DNA from: Liopterus haemorrhoidalis
Lineage: Eukaryota; Arthropoda; Insecta; Coleoptera; Dytiscidae
Direction: 5' to 3'
Length of the DNA: 64,000 nucleotides
Assembly (NCBI GenBank): GCA_963971575.1
Contig: OZ020611.1
Coordinates: 180,546,071 to 180,610,070 of the forward strand
This document shows, piece after piece, positions 12,781 through 25,140 of the stretch. The notes beneath the pieces were generated by a model. That model did no database searches. It was not told the DNA's origin and worked only from the letters and a program-made list of their open reading frames with translations. The position numbers were made by a program, and so were the translations under genes. The number at the start of each line of letters is the position of its first letter. The stretch's first letter is position 1.

Positions 12781-12801
12781 CCACACAGGGTTGTAGCGCT
12801 A

Positions 12802-12890
12802 TGGAGAGAGGGTGAGGGAGAGGGAGAGAGAGCGAGAGAGAAAAAGAGAGAGAAGGAGAGAGAGAGGGAAGGAGAGAGAGGGAGAGAGAA
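12802..12890 (+). repeat. (GAGAGG)n-like purine tract
   Basis: About 90 bp of GA/GGGAGA repeats directly after the retrotransposon C-terminus. Probably the element's expanded 3' tail. Confidence 0.85.
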
Positions 12891-14857
12891 TTAAAAATTA
12901 TATATTTTCCTTGTTAACCTTTGTAAAACACAAAGAAAAATCGCAAAAAATATGTTTAAAAAGTAAAAAATTGCAGATTTAAATGTTATTAATGTAAAAT
13001 CATGTACTAGCCAGTAATATTTTTTGAGTAGATATTTTGAAATTACAGTGGTGGAAATAATTCTGTTGGAACTCATTAGAAACTGCTGCTTTTTTTGGAA
13101 CTATTTGTAACTTATTAAGGTCCTCTGATTAGGTCACATACATAAGTGCCATTGGCCCAGCTTTTTTTAATAAGAAACTATGTTTATATTATAGGAACTG
13201 TCTCTACCTAACTAATACAAAACCATGGTTTGGGTTATCTAGGAAAACAAAAGGGTACAGAGTGTATCAAAAATAACTTTAAAAGACTATAAATATTTAT
13301 TCATAGGTCCTACACAAGGTTTGTAAGTACTAGAATGTAGCAAAAAACTTCAAGTGTGATTCGAATTTGATGCACGTAACTGTAAGATACTGTGGTATCC
13401 AATATTGCCACTGCGAGCGCTTACTGTCACCGCGAGCGTAACCTGTGTATCTAAGGTGGCTACATTTCAGGCGCAGAGCGTGCTCGTTTTGTCTTTTTAT
13501 TTGAAGAAATGAAATTTCCTTCACAAATTTGGATGAAATTTTCTAGATGGTAGAAATATTAGTCTTTCCAATTTTTTATGAGAATTCGTTAAAGATCCAG
13601 TGTACATGCTACTCTTTCTTGAAGATGTCGACGAAGGTGTCAACTGCGGAAGTGATGCCAGGGACGCTATGTGAACTGTGGGAAGAAAATGACTACAGAT
13701 GAAAGGTCTGCCACATTAGAAATGGAAGGCACATCATTCCATAACTATGCGAGTTAAAATTTGAAGTAGTTGGTACATTTTGACACTTCAAAACATAGTG
13801 TATGTTTTGTGAAAAATAAAGTTTTTAATTTGTAAAGTCCTTTTAGTCTGTATATTTTTAAAAGTTTGTCTTTTTCTTCTTCCATAATAATGTTATTCGT
13901 GATGAACCACATTGAGATAAGGAATCCCGGTCCCTGCCAAAACATACTTTTACTACTCTTTCTGCGTAAAGTGACCACCTGTCTAATGTAACGATTTTCA
14001 GCTGATCCCTTCGTTGGTCACTTTAGCCAGGTTTTACTATGCAATGATATCATTTATCTGTATCATTCCAAACATTTTTTAAAAAAATCCAAATACTTCT
14101 CTGTGTTTATCATAACTATTACTCTAAATACATTGTTGAATTTTAAATCTTTATAACAAATGCTAAAAACGACCTCGTCTTTTCATCTTGTACATAGGAG
14201 ACCTCTCAGTACAGAATGCCGTAATGCAACCGCCTCCTACGTACGATGTTCTTTTATATGTCGCTTTTATCCATAACAATGCAGCTCACGGAATCATACG
14301 CTTCTGAACATAACGACTGCAGAATTGTCACAAGTTAATCATTTATTCATTAATGGAGAGTTCTTTCAGCAAAAGTCAGAGTAAATTACTTCTTTTTAAT
14401 ATACAAGTCTCATTAGTAAAGATACATTATACTATATTTTGCAGATGTTTTATACTTTGGGAAACTAGCTTTTGTACACGATGTTATTAATGTTTTTATA
14501 TAAGACAATTTTTTAATGGACTAATGTATTTTTGCAAATGAGTATACATTTTTATTTTTGCTTTACGTTAGTCAAATTCTTATCTGTTATTCTTTCAAAA
14601 GTTATCGAAATTTATAATTTTTATTATGTAACCACAATTTTTTATCTTGCACTAAATGCCAAAAATGATAAACTCTTGAAAATTCACACTTCACAACAAT
14701 TGAAGGTGCACCATCACCCAACAAATTATTAATCTTGTTAAAAATTCTTTTGGCATTAAATAATTATTCACTATAAACCTTATAACATGTTATTATTAAA
14801 CAAATGTTTACAACAAACTATTTGTCGAGTCGACTTTATGTTTCACAGCTGTTAAAT
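12891..14857. other. No gene recognised
   Basis: A+T-rich. Small frames at 12891-13076, 13330-13524, 13754-13978 and 14532-14732 show no family motif. Confidence 0.4.
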
Positions 14858-16158
14858 ATTTATTTATTTATTTACAAAAATAGGCTACACAACAGGAGGA
14901 ATCCCAATAATAGTATAGCACAGAAAACATATAAAATTAAATTAAATATTCGAATCAGTAATACATAAAACAATAAAATATAAACGAATTACATATTATA
15001 CAAAAATTTCGTGTATACAAGTTAGATAAAGTTGTAAAACCATATAAATCAAAAATGTAATAATTTATTTAAGGTATTTATGTAAGATAGTCCAGAATTA
15101 TGTAATAAGAGAATTAATGTAAGATTTTATTTAGAGATTTCTTAAAAACACTTATACTCGTGTCGAAAATGTCGGGAAATGATTCGGAAGTTGAAAGTTT
15201 GTTGAACATGAAACATATTCTATTAATGGGAGAATTAAAAGCATAATTAGTCCTATTAAATGGTAAACAAAATAGATCATTACTTCTGGTCGGATAAGGT
15301 GGATCACGAAAGCTTAGCAAGGCAAGTAGCTCAGGGCAATCAATTTTATTATTAAGAATTTTATAAAGAAAAGTCTTGTCAAGTAAAGTACGTCTGTTCT
15401 CTAGAGATAGTAACGAATGGTTATTGTTATTTGGAAATTTAAAATCGCAATATTTTAGGAATTTAGTTTGAATTTTTTCAATACGATTTATATATGTGAA
15501 ATATTGAGAAGACCAGCACATTGAGGCCAATTTTAAGTGAGTACGTACTAAAGTGAAGTAAAGAGAAAATACCGTAGAACTATTTTTGAAGGGTTCGCTC
15601 ATTCTCCTTATAAATCCCAACATCTGATATGCCTTCTTTACAATATTGTTAATATGTACATTGAATATTAATTTAGAATCCAATGTAACACCTAGATCCC
15701 TAATTTCGTTAACATTTGAGATAGGAGTATCATGAATCTTATAATTATAATTTATTACATTTCTGTTCCTGGTAAATGAAATTTTGAAACATTTACACAA
15801 ATTTAATTTTAACTTATTTTTTAAACAATATTCCTGTAATTTGTCAACATCACGTTGCATACTTATACAATCATTTGTGGTTTTAACTTCTAAAAATAAC
15901 TTCAAATCATCAGCAAACATTACAAATTTAGAATTTGAAAAACACTCAGAAATATCATTTATAAAAATTATAAAAAACAGAGGTCCTAAATGAGACCCCT
16001 GTGGAACTCCAGAACTAATCTTTTCAAATCTTGAAGTGAATCCTTTGGTTACGACACACTGTTCACGATCACTCAAGTAAGACTTGAACCATTGAAAAAG
16101 GCGACTATTTATGCCAGTGACAGTGACATTATCTAGTGGAAATTCAATTCGATAATGA
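14858..16158 (-). mobile_element. 5'-truncated Jockey/CR1-like non-LTR retrotransposon
   Basis: Minus-strand element made of the C-terminal half of a reverse transcriptase ORF, a 3' UTR of about 250 bp, and a (TAAA)n tail at 14858-14876. The 5' junction is near 16158. A similar string TTAAAYATTTAT at both edges (about 14853 and 16160) could be the target duplication but is A+T-rich and weak. Truncation at the 5' end is the normal outcome of target-primed reverse transcription. Confidence 0.8.
15114..16158 (-). CDS. Non-LTR reverse transcriptase, C-terminal half
   Basis: Open minus-strand frame of about 348 codons. The first ATG is at 16076, but the reverse-transcriptase reading continues upstream (GINSRLFQWFKSYLSDR) to the truncation. 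Motif B is GVPQGSHLGPLFFIIFINDI and motif C is FADDLKLF, an F-for-Y variant of the catalytic YADD box that is normal in these clades. The thumb block NEIRDLGVTLDSKL and the C-terminal domain ending at a stop by 15114 follow. Motifs 0 to A and the endonuclease domain are missing, so the product cannot work alone. The absence of stops over more than 1 kb suggests a fairly recent insertion. Clade assignment is by eye. Confidence 0.85.
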
Positions 16159-17123
16159 TTTTAAACATTTATACATCTGGTTCGAATTTTCCTAACTGTA
16201 CTAGTATAACAGTTATCACAAAAAATAAATAAATCAAAAAAACTATATCCCTTTCTATGCTAATCCGCTATATCGTTTAAAGTCACACTGTACACAGTTA
16301 GAAACCTAATTAAAAAAAGTTAACAAGGGACAAAGCGATGACTAACTTTTCTGAAAAAACCCGATCGTCGCTTGAATATGAGCTAAAAAGAGGTGCTTTA
16401 TAAGAGAGCTATTTGAATTACCCTTTAGTACTGTCGTCTCTGTGAGAGAGTATTATATAAAAACCTTAATAAATGTCATGAAAGTGGGTATATTTTTGTC
16501 CTGCACAATTTTCATGAAATTTATACACTGACATTCTTTTCGTAAATATAAAAATATTATGATAAAACTCTTCAGCCTGAGTGCTTATAGCCGAATTATC
16601 GAGTACATCATTTAAGTTTTTATCATAAAAAATTTAAAATTATTATACGTGAACCGGCAACAAAGGTAAACCAGACTATAGCTCCACAATTTTTTATTAT
16701 TTTTGTAGAAAATGAAAAAAGAAAGATTAGGATTTTATGCTAGCAAAAACAGTTAAATGTAACTAAATTTTTGATAATAAATAAGTTACATTGATTATCT
16801 AATTTATTACGTTAATACACTCGCAAACAAAAAAGAAATGAGACAGGCTTCCTATTGTAATTTAAAGACTCATTAAAAATTATTTAACCGTTTTAATGGA
16901 AAAATGTAAGTATTGGGGCAATAAAATATTTATGTAACTAGTATGCATAAACAAACATTTATTGTTAATAACTAAACGCTGAAACAATAAATAATGCCAG
17001 CTTGAACGAAAACTACGTAATATAGACTGTATTATATAGGTTTCGCATAAGTATTAGTGTTTGAACAACGGACACAGCCATATTATGGCTTGCCTCCGCG
17101 ATATAACAGCAAGGATTCACGGT
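16159..17123. other. No gene recognised
   Basis: A+T-rich with no assignable feature. Confidence 0.4.
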
Positions 17124-17196
17124 AAGTTCATCGAAAATCAATTCATCGAAAATCAATTCATCGAATGATCAATTCATCGAATTGTCAATTCATCGA
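17124..17196 (+). repeat. Short tandem array of TTCATCGAA units
   Basis: Five copies of (CAA)TTCATCGAA with 16-17 bp spacing, ending in an A run. Subterminal arrays of this kind occur in some DNA transposons, but no partner array was found in the window. Confidence 0.75.
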
Positions 17197-18084
17197 AAAA
17201 AAAAAATATTTTGTAAATATTTGAGAGGAATGCCGAGGGGATCGAAAAGCCAAAAAAGCAGTGGTCAATAAAAGTTGACAGACTTTTACTGACAGCGTCG
17301 TGTAATGAGTCTCACTGTTATGTAACGAATACATGTAATTATTTTTTTCGGGCAACATACTATCTTATATGCATCAAATCTTTAGATTAACTTCATTTTC
17401 GAAATCTACGACTTCTATATACCCGAAATTGATATACAACTCGACAAATTTAATGTAAATAGCAAAATTCAATTTTCGAACGATATTTCGAAAGCGGCTT
17501 CATTTGAGACCAGGTGCTGCGGACAAACCTAAGCAAATAGATGCATTCCGTGTATGCATGGAGCATCTTACTTAAATGCCATAATTTACAGGCTTTCCGG
17601 CTGGATATGTCACATTTTTTATTTTATTTCGGACAAAACCCGAATAATAACTAGTCATATGTCTTTTTTTATTTCAATTTTGTAATTTACACATTTTGCC
17701 ATTTGGCCGAGAGCGAAGTGTCAAAATAATACGAAGTTGAGACTTTACACGTTATCTTATTTTCGGCGTTACTCAGAGAAAAATTCCGCACATATTCTTG
17801 TAGCCAAGGATATGCCCTACAGATTTAGGAAGAATTGAAACAAAATGTTAATATACACATTTTTGCAGTGATAGGGTATATCATCATGTCTCGAATTTGG
17901 GAAAAAATTCTATCAAAATTTAAAATTTTCGCCATTTTGATAACAAATTCATAATCTACGACATTAAATTAATAGAAAACGAGCCATATCATACGAAATT
18001 TATAGGCCCTTTCGGAAATCATTTTTTTGCGTCTGAGAATGAATTATGGACGGTATCTTGTAAATTAAGTGACGAAAATTCGCG
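17197..18084. other. No gene recognised
   Basis: A+T-rich with no assignable frame. Confidence 0.4.
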
Positions 18085-18290
18085 TACGACGCGGAAAATT
18101 GTAGCTAAAGGTCCATTCTACAAATATGTATTTAGCTATTTTGCTCTATCATAAAGATTAGTTATCGTTATCGTAATTGGCGCGCTATTTTCGCCGCCAT
18201 CTTGAATGTGCCTCACTTCAAAATGATTTAATTTCTATAAAGAACACGTGTGTTAAATGGCATTCCATTATCATCAAGTGCAGTATCAAC
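18085..18290 (-). repeat. Family M repeat, internal fragment
   Basis: The reverse complement aligns with the middle of the element at 26635-27335. Shared blocks include GATGATAATG-AATGCCA, AAATCATTTT, TTCAAGATGGCGG, ATAGAGCAAAATA-CTA and TTTGTAGAA. Neither terminus is present. Confidence 0.75.
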
Positions 18291-18370
18291 GTAAAATATG
18301 GTGCGTAGGCACCAGACTATAACAGATAGAGGAACTCGGATGAAATAAATTAATTTGTCAAGGCTAAATT

Positions 18371-18515
18371 TTTTTTTTAATTTTTATGGTTTGCTGCTTT
18401 CGCAATTAGCCAAGACAATTATTATTTTTTAAAAAATCCAATGCTGATCGGGATTCAAACCCTAGACCTTAGCAACGCAGTGCACATATGTTACCACTAC
18501 GCTACGCCGGTCGGC
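18371..18515 (-). repeat. tRNA-derived SINE
   Basis: The minus strand begins with a tRNA-like head: A-box-like TAGCGTAGTGG, then after about 40 bp a B-box-like GGTTTGAATCC. A body of about 70 bp follows and ends A-rich. The flanking CTAAATT (18364-18370 and 18516-18522) fits a short target duplication. The same head and body occur on the + strand at 23413-23577. It is a SINE rather than a tRNA gene because the acceptor halves do not pair and a non-tRNA body follows. Confidence 0.8.
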
Positions 18516-18522
18516 CTAAATT

Positions 18523-18979
18523 ACTTAAAACTCTTTTAGCAAAATAGTAAAAAGAAAAAAAAAATCGGAAAATTCTCCAAAAAATATCGCATAGCCAGGT
18601 AAGCAGAAAAATGCCTTTTTATATATATAGACCTGCAAAATGACATCCATCCTAGGCTCCAACGAAGAATTTTCAAGATTTGGACATAATGACAGAAACA
18701 AATTCATCGATTATTCAAAAATCACGGATAACTTGAAAACAGTAGCTGTATTTGTAAGGGTTATACGTAGCAACAAACCGCTGGTCTTAAACAAAAAAAA
18801 ATCAGCTGTGGCCACCACAGAACCGACCGCCATCGTAAAGTACTAATATAAAATACATTCTAGCAGCAGAATAGAAATAACTTGGCCTAATATTTTCTAA
18901 CAGAGATATTATTTACCATGACCATGGAATTGTTACATACAAGTATGAAAAAATTGAGACTCAAAAATTTTATCAAAAA
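18523..18979. other. No gene recognised
   Basis: Only a short chance frame (18640-18846). Confidence 0.35.
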
Positions 18980-19440
18980 ACGTCTCAAATAAAAGTTATT
19001 AGTTATTGCTTTTATAGCAACTTTTGTTCAATAATTTTTTTCGAAATATTTTTCTGTTGTGAAATATTCACAAAAATCTTAAAATCGACACGAGTACACT
19101 CCCATTTTTAGTCAACCGATTTTTACCAAAAGTTGATCAACTCGTGCCATTGATGGCAGAAGCTTAAATAAGAAGTTTCATAAAAATCCTTTCAGCCGAA
19201 TTTGCTCTGCACGTGTACACAGACAGACAGACAGACGGACGGACGGACAGATAGATAGACGGACGGGCAGACATACAGACCGACAGACATCATGCTAAAA
19301 ACAGTCAAAACGTTATGTAGGGATCTCAATTCGTGGAGATCCATCGAAATCTCGAAACGTCAAAATCGGTATGATCAAAATACCTCCCTTATATATGTTG
19401 GCGGTCGGTAAAAAAACTATTCGTGTGCGCTAGTTCTTAA
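18980..19440 (+). repeat. Dispersed repeat with ACAG microsatellite (family R19)
   Basis: Reference copy of a dispersed repeat also seen at 30325-30685 (minus) and, interrupted, at 34985-36480. Its order is ACGTCTCAAATAAAAGTT, GCAACTTTTGTT, GCAGAAGCTTAAATAAGAAG, TTTGCTCTGCAC, a degenerate (ACAG)n tract at 19218-19289, then ATGCTAAAAAC, CATCGAAATCTCGAAACGTC and AAAATCGGTATGATC. No TIRs or coding frame. The class is unknown. Confidence 0.7.
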
Positions 19441-20879
19441 TAATTGCCAGATATTGGCTATTGTTAGCCCAAGATCGAAACTTAAGAAAAATAATGGGGA
19501 GGCTTACGTTTGGTCATGAAATGATGCGAGGAAATGGCAGAAATTATTTAAGGGTTGTTTTTATACTCGAATACTGATGCGATTGAAGCACAATGTTAAC
19601 GACGAAGAATAAATGACGAAATATAATTGTTGTCTATCGCTCCGCGTCCTAAAATTCTTAAGCCTATTTCTACCTTAGATTTCTACTAAATTAACTTAAA
19701 TCTCTCGAGCTATATATTACTTCATTACAATTAGAAGATTTAGTTATAAAATATTAATCATTCTGCAGGTCCGGCTCAGTAATCTGATATGAACCGAAGA
19801 AGATAAATGCAACCAACTTTGCTATATACTCCTAATAACGGATACACTATGTTAACTTTTAGTACGGATTTAATTCTAACGAGAACACTATTAAACTTTT
19901 AATACCTATGCCACTGGTAATCGGCTTTCAACTACTGAGAATTTGCTGTAAAGCAAATTAATTTATTTTGTCACTATACAAAGAACATAAAAAGAATCCC
20001 TTTACAAAAGCGTTATTTAGATTAGTCCACGTCAAATGGATAACATTATCAAACCTATGCAGACTTAAACCAGTTACGAAAATCGACAGACATAATCAGT
20101 TCAAAGGTTTTTTGATATTTTATAGTTTAAAATTAAGGACATTGTATGCTAAAAACTTCATCGCAGACTAAGCTATTAACAATATGCATTTGTCTGACCA
20201 GGATTTCTCGCTCTAATCCATAAACAAGATTGACTTCGAAAATCGTGTTAAAATAAAGAACCTAAAAAAATAATTTATGGTTCATAATTTTTGTTCAGCA
20301 AGAAAAAAAATGTATTTTTCAAAAAAGTTATGGGATTAAAAGTTTCTGTTGAATTATTTTTAGACAGAGTCTTCTAAGAATTAAGATGTGGGACAAAATT
20401 TCTTTTGACACTTTTTAAGCAAATATCGCAGACAAAGTTTTTAAAGAAAAATCGTTAAATATTGGTAATAAGCATATTAAGGCCTTATCACACTAGAGTT
20501 AATATAAACTTGGAAATTAAAGAGTTTGCATTCGAATTGAAGTCATTCGTGTGTATATGATAGTATAAAAAAAACTTTAGGTTTTAAAGACTACACAAAT
20601 GTTACATGATTAAATTTCTCTGTCTTCCTATCCAGGTCTGTATCAAAAAGAGTGTGCGCCAACTGGTGTTCTCTCGCCCCCAGTGTTGCGTCTTTGTCTT
20701 TTTTTACGTTGAGGTTAGTTTGTTGCATAATTGTTATTTTCGAATGCGAGGGTTACCCTTTATGTTTTTACAAACACCCACTAGAAGGCAATATTGAAAT
20801 GTGTCATTACTATATTCGTAAAATTTGACATTTGTTATTGTGAAATCAGTGGCAGCTTATAAATTGACCGAGTAATTTG
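19441..20879. other. No gene recognised
   Basis: A+T-rich. The last 140 bp before the mariner relic may include its 5' end (GCGAGGGTT near 20745), but the TIR match is not firm. Confidence 0.35.
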
Positions 20880-21886
20880 TTGACAGTGAGCGTTTAAAAA
20901 AACAAGTTTCTGAAAAATAGATATTACTCGTGAAGGTTTTCGTTGTATGATTTTTTACGATTTTAGTAAATGCATCTTGTCGACCAAATTCGGTTGTGAT
21001 TCAAGAAAACATCGATGTTGTGTGCAAAATGATTGAAGAAAATCGGCATGTGACTTAACGTGAGATGGAGGCATCCTTTGGCATATCGCAGACTGCAACA
21101 CATTCGATTTTGCATGAACATTTAGCTGTGAAAAAGATCTGTTCCCGATGGATTCCGCATAATTTGACCGAAGCTCAAAAAAAGGCTCGTGTTGATTGGT
21201 GTAAAGGAATGCTAATAAAATTCACCCTAGGCACTGCAAAAGCCGTATACATCGTTACAGGTGACGAAACTTGGATTTATTCATATAAACCGCAATCTAA
21301 GCAACAATCCACTGTTTGGGTTTTCCAAAATGAACCGAAACCCACAAAAGTTGTTGTTCATAAAGCACTCCCAAGAAAATGATCGCTTGTTTCTTCGCCT
21401 GTACTGGATATATCACAGCCATTCCTTTAGAGGATCGGAGAACAGTTAATGCTGAATGGTATACAACAATTTTTTTGCCAGAATTCATCAACAAAATCAG
21501 GAAAAACAACCAAAAACGTCGCAGCATTTTTCATCTTGACAATGCAAGCTCCCACACAGCACGCCAAACAATTGATTATTTGAAGAATAAAAACATTTAA
21601 TTAATATCTCATTGCCCGTATTCACCTAATTTATCCCGTAACGACTTTCTTTTTTTTTGTTCCCCAATGTCAAACAATGCGATTTTCATTTTCATCACCC
21701 TAAGAAGCTGTTGAAGCCTTCGAAAACCATGTTTTTGAGATACCAACCTCAAAGTGGAATTTTTTTTTCGAGAATTGGTTTGAACGCATGCAAAAGTATA
21801 TACATTTTAAAGGCGAATATTTTGAAAAGTATTAAAACAGTTTGTTACAAAATTTTTTTTTTTGTTTTTGTAAAAGCCCTCGTATA
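20880..21886 (+). pseudogene. mariner transposase relic (DD34D)
   Basis: Reads across frames as a mariner transposase: SVVIQENIDVV, HEHLAVKKICSRWIPHNLTE, first catalytic Asp in VTGDETWIYSY, VWVFQNEPKPTK, MIACFFA, RRTVNAEWYTT, second Asp in HLDNASSHTA, and third Asp in the degraded SPNLSRND, 34 residues after the second. The N-terminal helix-turn-helix region is mostly deleted. There is one frame change at about 21380, a stop at 21598, and C-terminal remnants NWFERMQKYIHFKGEYFEK near 21775-21830. The 3' end CCCTCGTA near 21880 fits a mariner TIR. Not functional. Confidence 0.85.
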
Positions 21887-22986
21887 ATATTTAAAGAAAA
21901 AAAAAGAAGATTTTGGAAGAACAACTAATTAATTTATGGCAACCTCACAAATCAATTTTTCAAAGTAAAACTGACAACTGTCGTAATAACAAGATGTAAG
22001 CATGAGCAAACAAAAATTTTACTGAAAACACAGACATAAAGACGTAATTCCGACAAGAACTTTTTCTGGTCAAATCAAGAGGAATGAAAAAAAAAAGGAA
22101 TTGAAAAAGACAAGAAATCAAGATACAGAACTTGTGTGAATTCGACCAAAAATTAACCCTAGTAACATAGTTCAAGATGGGAGAAAAAGAATGAAGAATT
22201 AAGCTACCATTTTTCATTAAATTGTTTCATAACCAACTTAGTTAACTAACAGACGGCAGATTAGCTGCAAATTTCTGCTGTAGAAGATTAACAAACCATC
22301 CAAATCCTTTAACGAACACAGTTCCAGTTAATTTTCGTCGAGTTTGACGGAAACCGCATGGTTAAAAACCGATTGAAACACCTCATTTCATTTCAGAAAC
22401 TTCACTAATTAAATGTAAACATGCAATTGTAACTCAATTGATGTTAAAATTACTGGTAAACATTCCATCTAAATACCGTTCTGTTGACATAAAATCCGAT
22501 GACATAAAAAAAAAGAAAACCAAAACAAATGTGCCTGCTAGCCACCACAGGCACGATCGTTAACTTATTAAACTTTTTGTAAGAGTATATTTTACATCGT
22601 GTCCCAAAGACAGCTGTAATCAGTATTCTTTATTTATAAAAGAATATGAAACAAGAAACTCCGGGTAATAATTTCGCGTCTTGACTGTTTGACTAATATC
22701 ACTATTATAAAATATAATGACTCTAACGATGTCGCACCAAAAAAACATCAAGGGTTTCATACAGCGGCGTTCTTCAATCTTTCGAGTACAATAGCGACAC
22801 AATTGCAAATTAATAAACTATATTCTTCTGAAATGACGCTCACTAGCGCCACTCAACGTGCAACCAGTTGCGTGACCATTAAAGTAAACATGTTTATATG
22901 GCAAAATGCAGACAAATGCTACAACCTTTGATAGTGTAACATCAAATATCTAGATAAACTATCCCATCAAAATAATCTAAAAACAC
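21887..22986. other. No gene recognised
   Basis: A+T-rich with no family motif in the short frames (21960-22217, 22620-22808, 22689-22931). Confidence 0.4.
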
Positions 22987-22989
22987 TTA

Positions 22990-23125
22990 GGGCCGGTTTC
23001 TGAAAGCTTAGTAAATTATAAGAAAATGGTCAATTACGGTAACAATATAACAATCCCATAAGTAACCGCAGCAACAATTTTCTAACTATTTGGTTATAGG
23101 TAACTAAGTTTTCAGAAACCGACCC
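22990..23125. mobile_element. PIF/Harbinger-like MITE
   Basis: 136 bp with inverted ends: the left end is GGGCCGGTTTCTGAAAGCTT and the right end reads GGGTCGGTTTCTGAAAACTT on the other strand. Flanked by the 3-bp TTA duplication (22987-22989 and 23126-23128), as expected for PIF/Harbinger. Non-coding. Confidence 0.75.
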
Positions 23126-23209
23126 TTAAAGATGTACCATCTACCTATATAAGAGTATATATAAGGCAACGCCTCTCTGCCCCTCTGTCTTTCTGTCCAT
23201 AAGTGCGCT

Positions 23210-24000
23210 TTTCACTCGAAAACTGCTAATCCAATTTTCATGAGGTTTGTTTCTATCTGTAGCTACATTAACTGGTCAGGTTTTCGACTGTTTTATTAAG
23301 ATCGGTTCAATAGTTTCAAAGATATAATGATAAATGCGCGCGCAGGTAAATCAAAATCCATGTTTTCCGTTCACATTTAAAGTATTTTCTTAAAATTATC
23401 AACGACAACACATTCCGAGAGTGTAGCGTAGTAGTAACATACGTGCTCTGGGTTGCTAAGGTCTCAGGCTCAAATCTTGTTCAGGCATGGAATTTTCATT
23501 ACAAAAAATTAGAATTGTTAAGGCTAATTACCTTGGAAGCAAAGGCCATGAAAAACGTGAAATAAAAAAAATAAGCAACAACACAGGTTTCGTCAGCGGC
23601 AAAGTTAGTACATGATTTATACATTAATCAAAATTGAAACAATTTTTAAAATCTATTCAGTATTTCCAAAGATATATCGATATTTGTGCGCTGTTAATTC
23701 AAAATCTATTTTCGAGTCTGCTGATTCGATTATTTGCGTTTTCCTTCTCTACCTGCAGCTACATCATCTGCAAAATTGATCTAGTAATTCTAAAGTCATA
23801 ACGAAATTGGTGTGCGTGGGTAAATAAAATACTTGTTTTTCGATCTTATTTACCACACTTTCGTAAAATTATCAGTGACATTATAGATTTCGTCAACAAC
23901 TAGGTTGGTATATGATTTATGCACTTCAGAATTGCAAGAACGTTTAAAATCTAATAATTCCAAAGTTAGGACAATTTTTACTGGGCTAGTAATCTCGGGT
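23210..24000 (+). repeat. Two tandem copies of a dispersed repeat
   Basis: Unit 1 (about 23213-23700, split by a SINE) and unit 2 (about 23716-24000) share in order: CTGC..AT.C.ATT, CTACCTGCAGCTACAT-like, TCAATAGTTTC/CTAGTAATTC followed by AAAG, GCGCGCAGGTAAAT/GTGCGTGGGTAAAT, AAAATTATCA.(C/T)GACA, GTTTCGTCA/ATTTCGTCA, TATGATTTAT and AAAATCTA. Class unknown, no ORF. Confidence 0.65.
23413..23577 (+). repeat. tRNA-derived SINE, second copy
   Basis: tRNA-like head TGTAGCGTAGTAGTAACAT, B-box-like GGCTCAAATCTTG, then the body TTAGAATTGTTAAGGCTAAT and an A-rich tail. The perfect duplication ACAACACA at 23405-23412 and 23578-23585 brackets it. Unit 2 of the surrounding tandem repeat shows the unoccupied site. 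Same family as 18371-18515. Confidence 0.85.
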
Positions 24001-24670
24001 CAGTTTTAATCTCTCTCTCCTACAAACATGTCTGTCAACACAGTTGTAGATGAGCAAGATACCATTCACTATCCAGTCGAATTTCCGAAATTTCTTAACC
24101 TGCCAGGATCACGCTTTTACTTTGAAATTAAGTGCACCAGTAATGTTGTTAAGGACAATAAACCTTCAAAAATATGTAATGGAGCACTTACTTAGGCATA
24201 CCGTAAACTGTCAATATAATGGTATGCCGTGTCTGGTTAAGATATTTTTAGAATAAAGTTCTTGGCACCTTTTGATAGTAGATCAGGTTTGGTTTATGTC
24301 TGCTAGTTCGTATCTCCACCTCCCAAAATGTCGACCTATTCTTTTCGTTGTATCCAGTTTTATCCACAGCCTTAAGTTGCTCTTCCCTCTATCATATATC
24401 CCGTTTCCATTCTAGAATTCCTTTTTCTATGTTTTTATTTGGTTTATTAGGCTAAGTATATTATATACTTTAACATCCTCTAGTTCTTTATCTTTTTCTT
24501 CTTCTTGGTATTTTCCCATTATAAGTTTGCCCTTTTCAAGAAGCATTGACTCCTATCATCCCAGTCTTTCTAAGACAGGTATTTTGCACAAATTAAGTTA
24601 TTTGTGTTGGTTTTATTTCTTTTTTTTTCATGTTTCTCCTTTCATTCTTTCAACATGTACGTATTATCTT
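24001..24670. other. No gene recognised
   Basis: T/C-rich on the + strand. It may be the 3' flank of a retrotransposon ending at 24725, but no coding motif is visible. Confidence 0.35.
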
Positions 24671-24725
24671 ACTGCTAGTGCAAATAGCCTTTGTTGCTGT
24701 GTGCCAAAATTTTATTTAACTAGCT
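24671..24725 (+). repeat. I/Jockey-type 3' terminal hairpin motif
   Basis: GCAAATAGCC-TTGTTGCTGTGTGCCAAA followed by TAACTAGCTAAC. Matches the 3' end at 52090-52145. Upstream coding sequence is not recognisable. Confidence 0.65.
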
Positions 24726-24933
24726 AACTATCTTACTGCTCTATTGTCCAACTGATTTGTTATTGTTGAGGTAATTCCCATTTAATGTCATATTCTCTCC
24801 GTTCTTATCCTGTATTTTCTGGTTTATTCTTTTCCTATTTATAAGTTTGTCTAGACCAGACAACGTTTCTTCTCTGTCCGTTGTTATTGTTTATATGATA
24901 GCACAAAAAAAAACTTATTTCTTTTAGTTATTT

Positions 24934-24961
24934 GGCGCACAGCAACGATGCTTATTTGCGC
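24934..24961 (-). repeat. Same 3' terminal hairpin motif, minus strand
   Basis: On the minus strand GCGCAAATAAGC, then GTTGCTGTGCGCC, the hairpin seen at 52090-52118. The sequence after it on the minus strand (AAATAACTAAAAG) keeps a trace of the TAAC tail. Confidence 0.65.
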
Positions 24962-25140
24962 TTTTTTGTTTCTATTGTTATATGTTTATTCCATATGTTT
25001 ACATGTTGTACTATAGTTGCTATTTTGTCTCTTATGATCTTGTCATATATATCTGATTGACTCCAAGTATCTAAACTCTATCAATGTTTTGATGGTTTCA
25101 TTATAAATGCTTAAGTTCTTTAATCGTACCTCAATACACA
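24962..25140 (-). pseudogene. RTE-like fragment (post-RT thumb block)
   Basis: The minus strand near 25060-25135 reads VRLKNLSIYNETIKTLIEFRYLES, which fits the RTE block '..L.I....K....KYLG'. It may belong with the RT fragment at 25690-25925 (same strand). Badly decayed. Confidence 0.45.
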
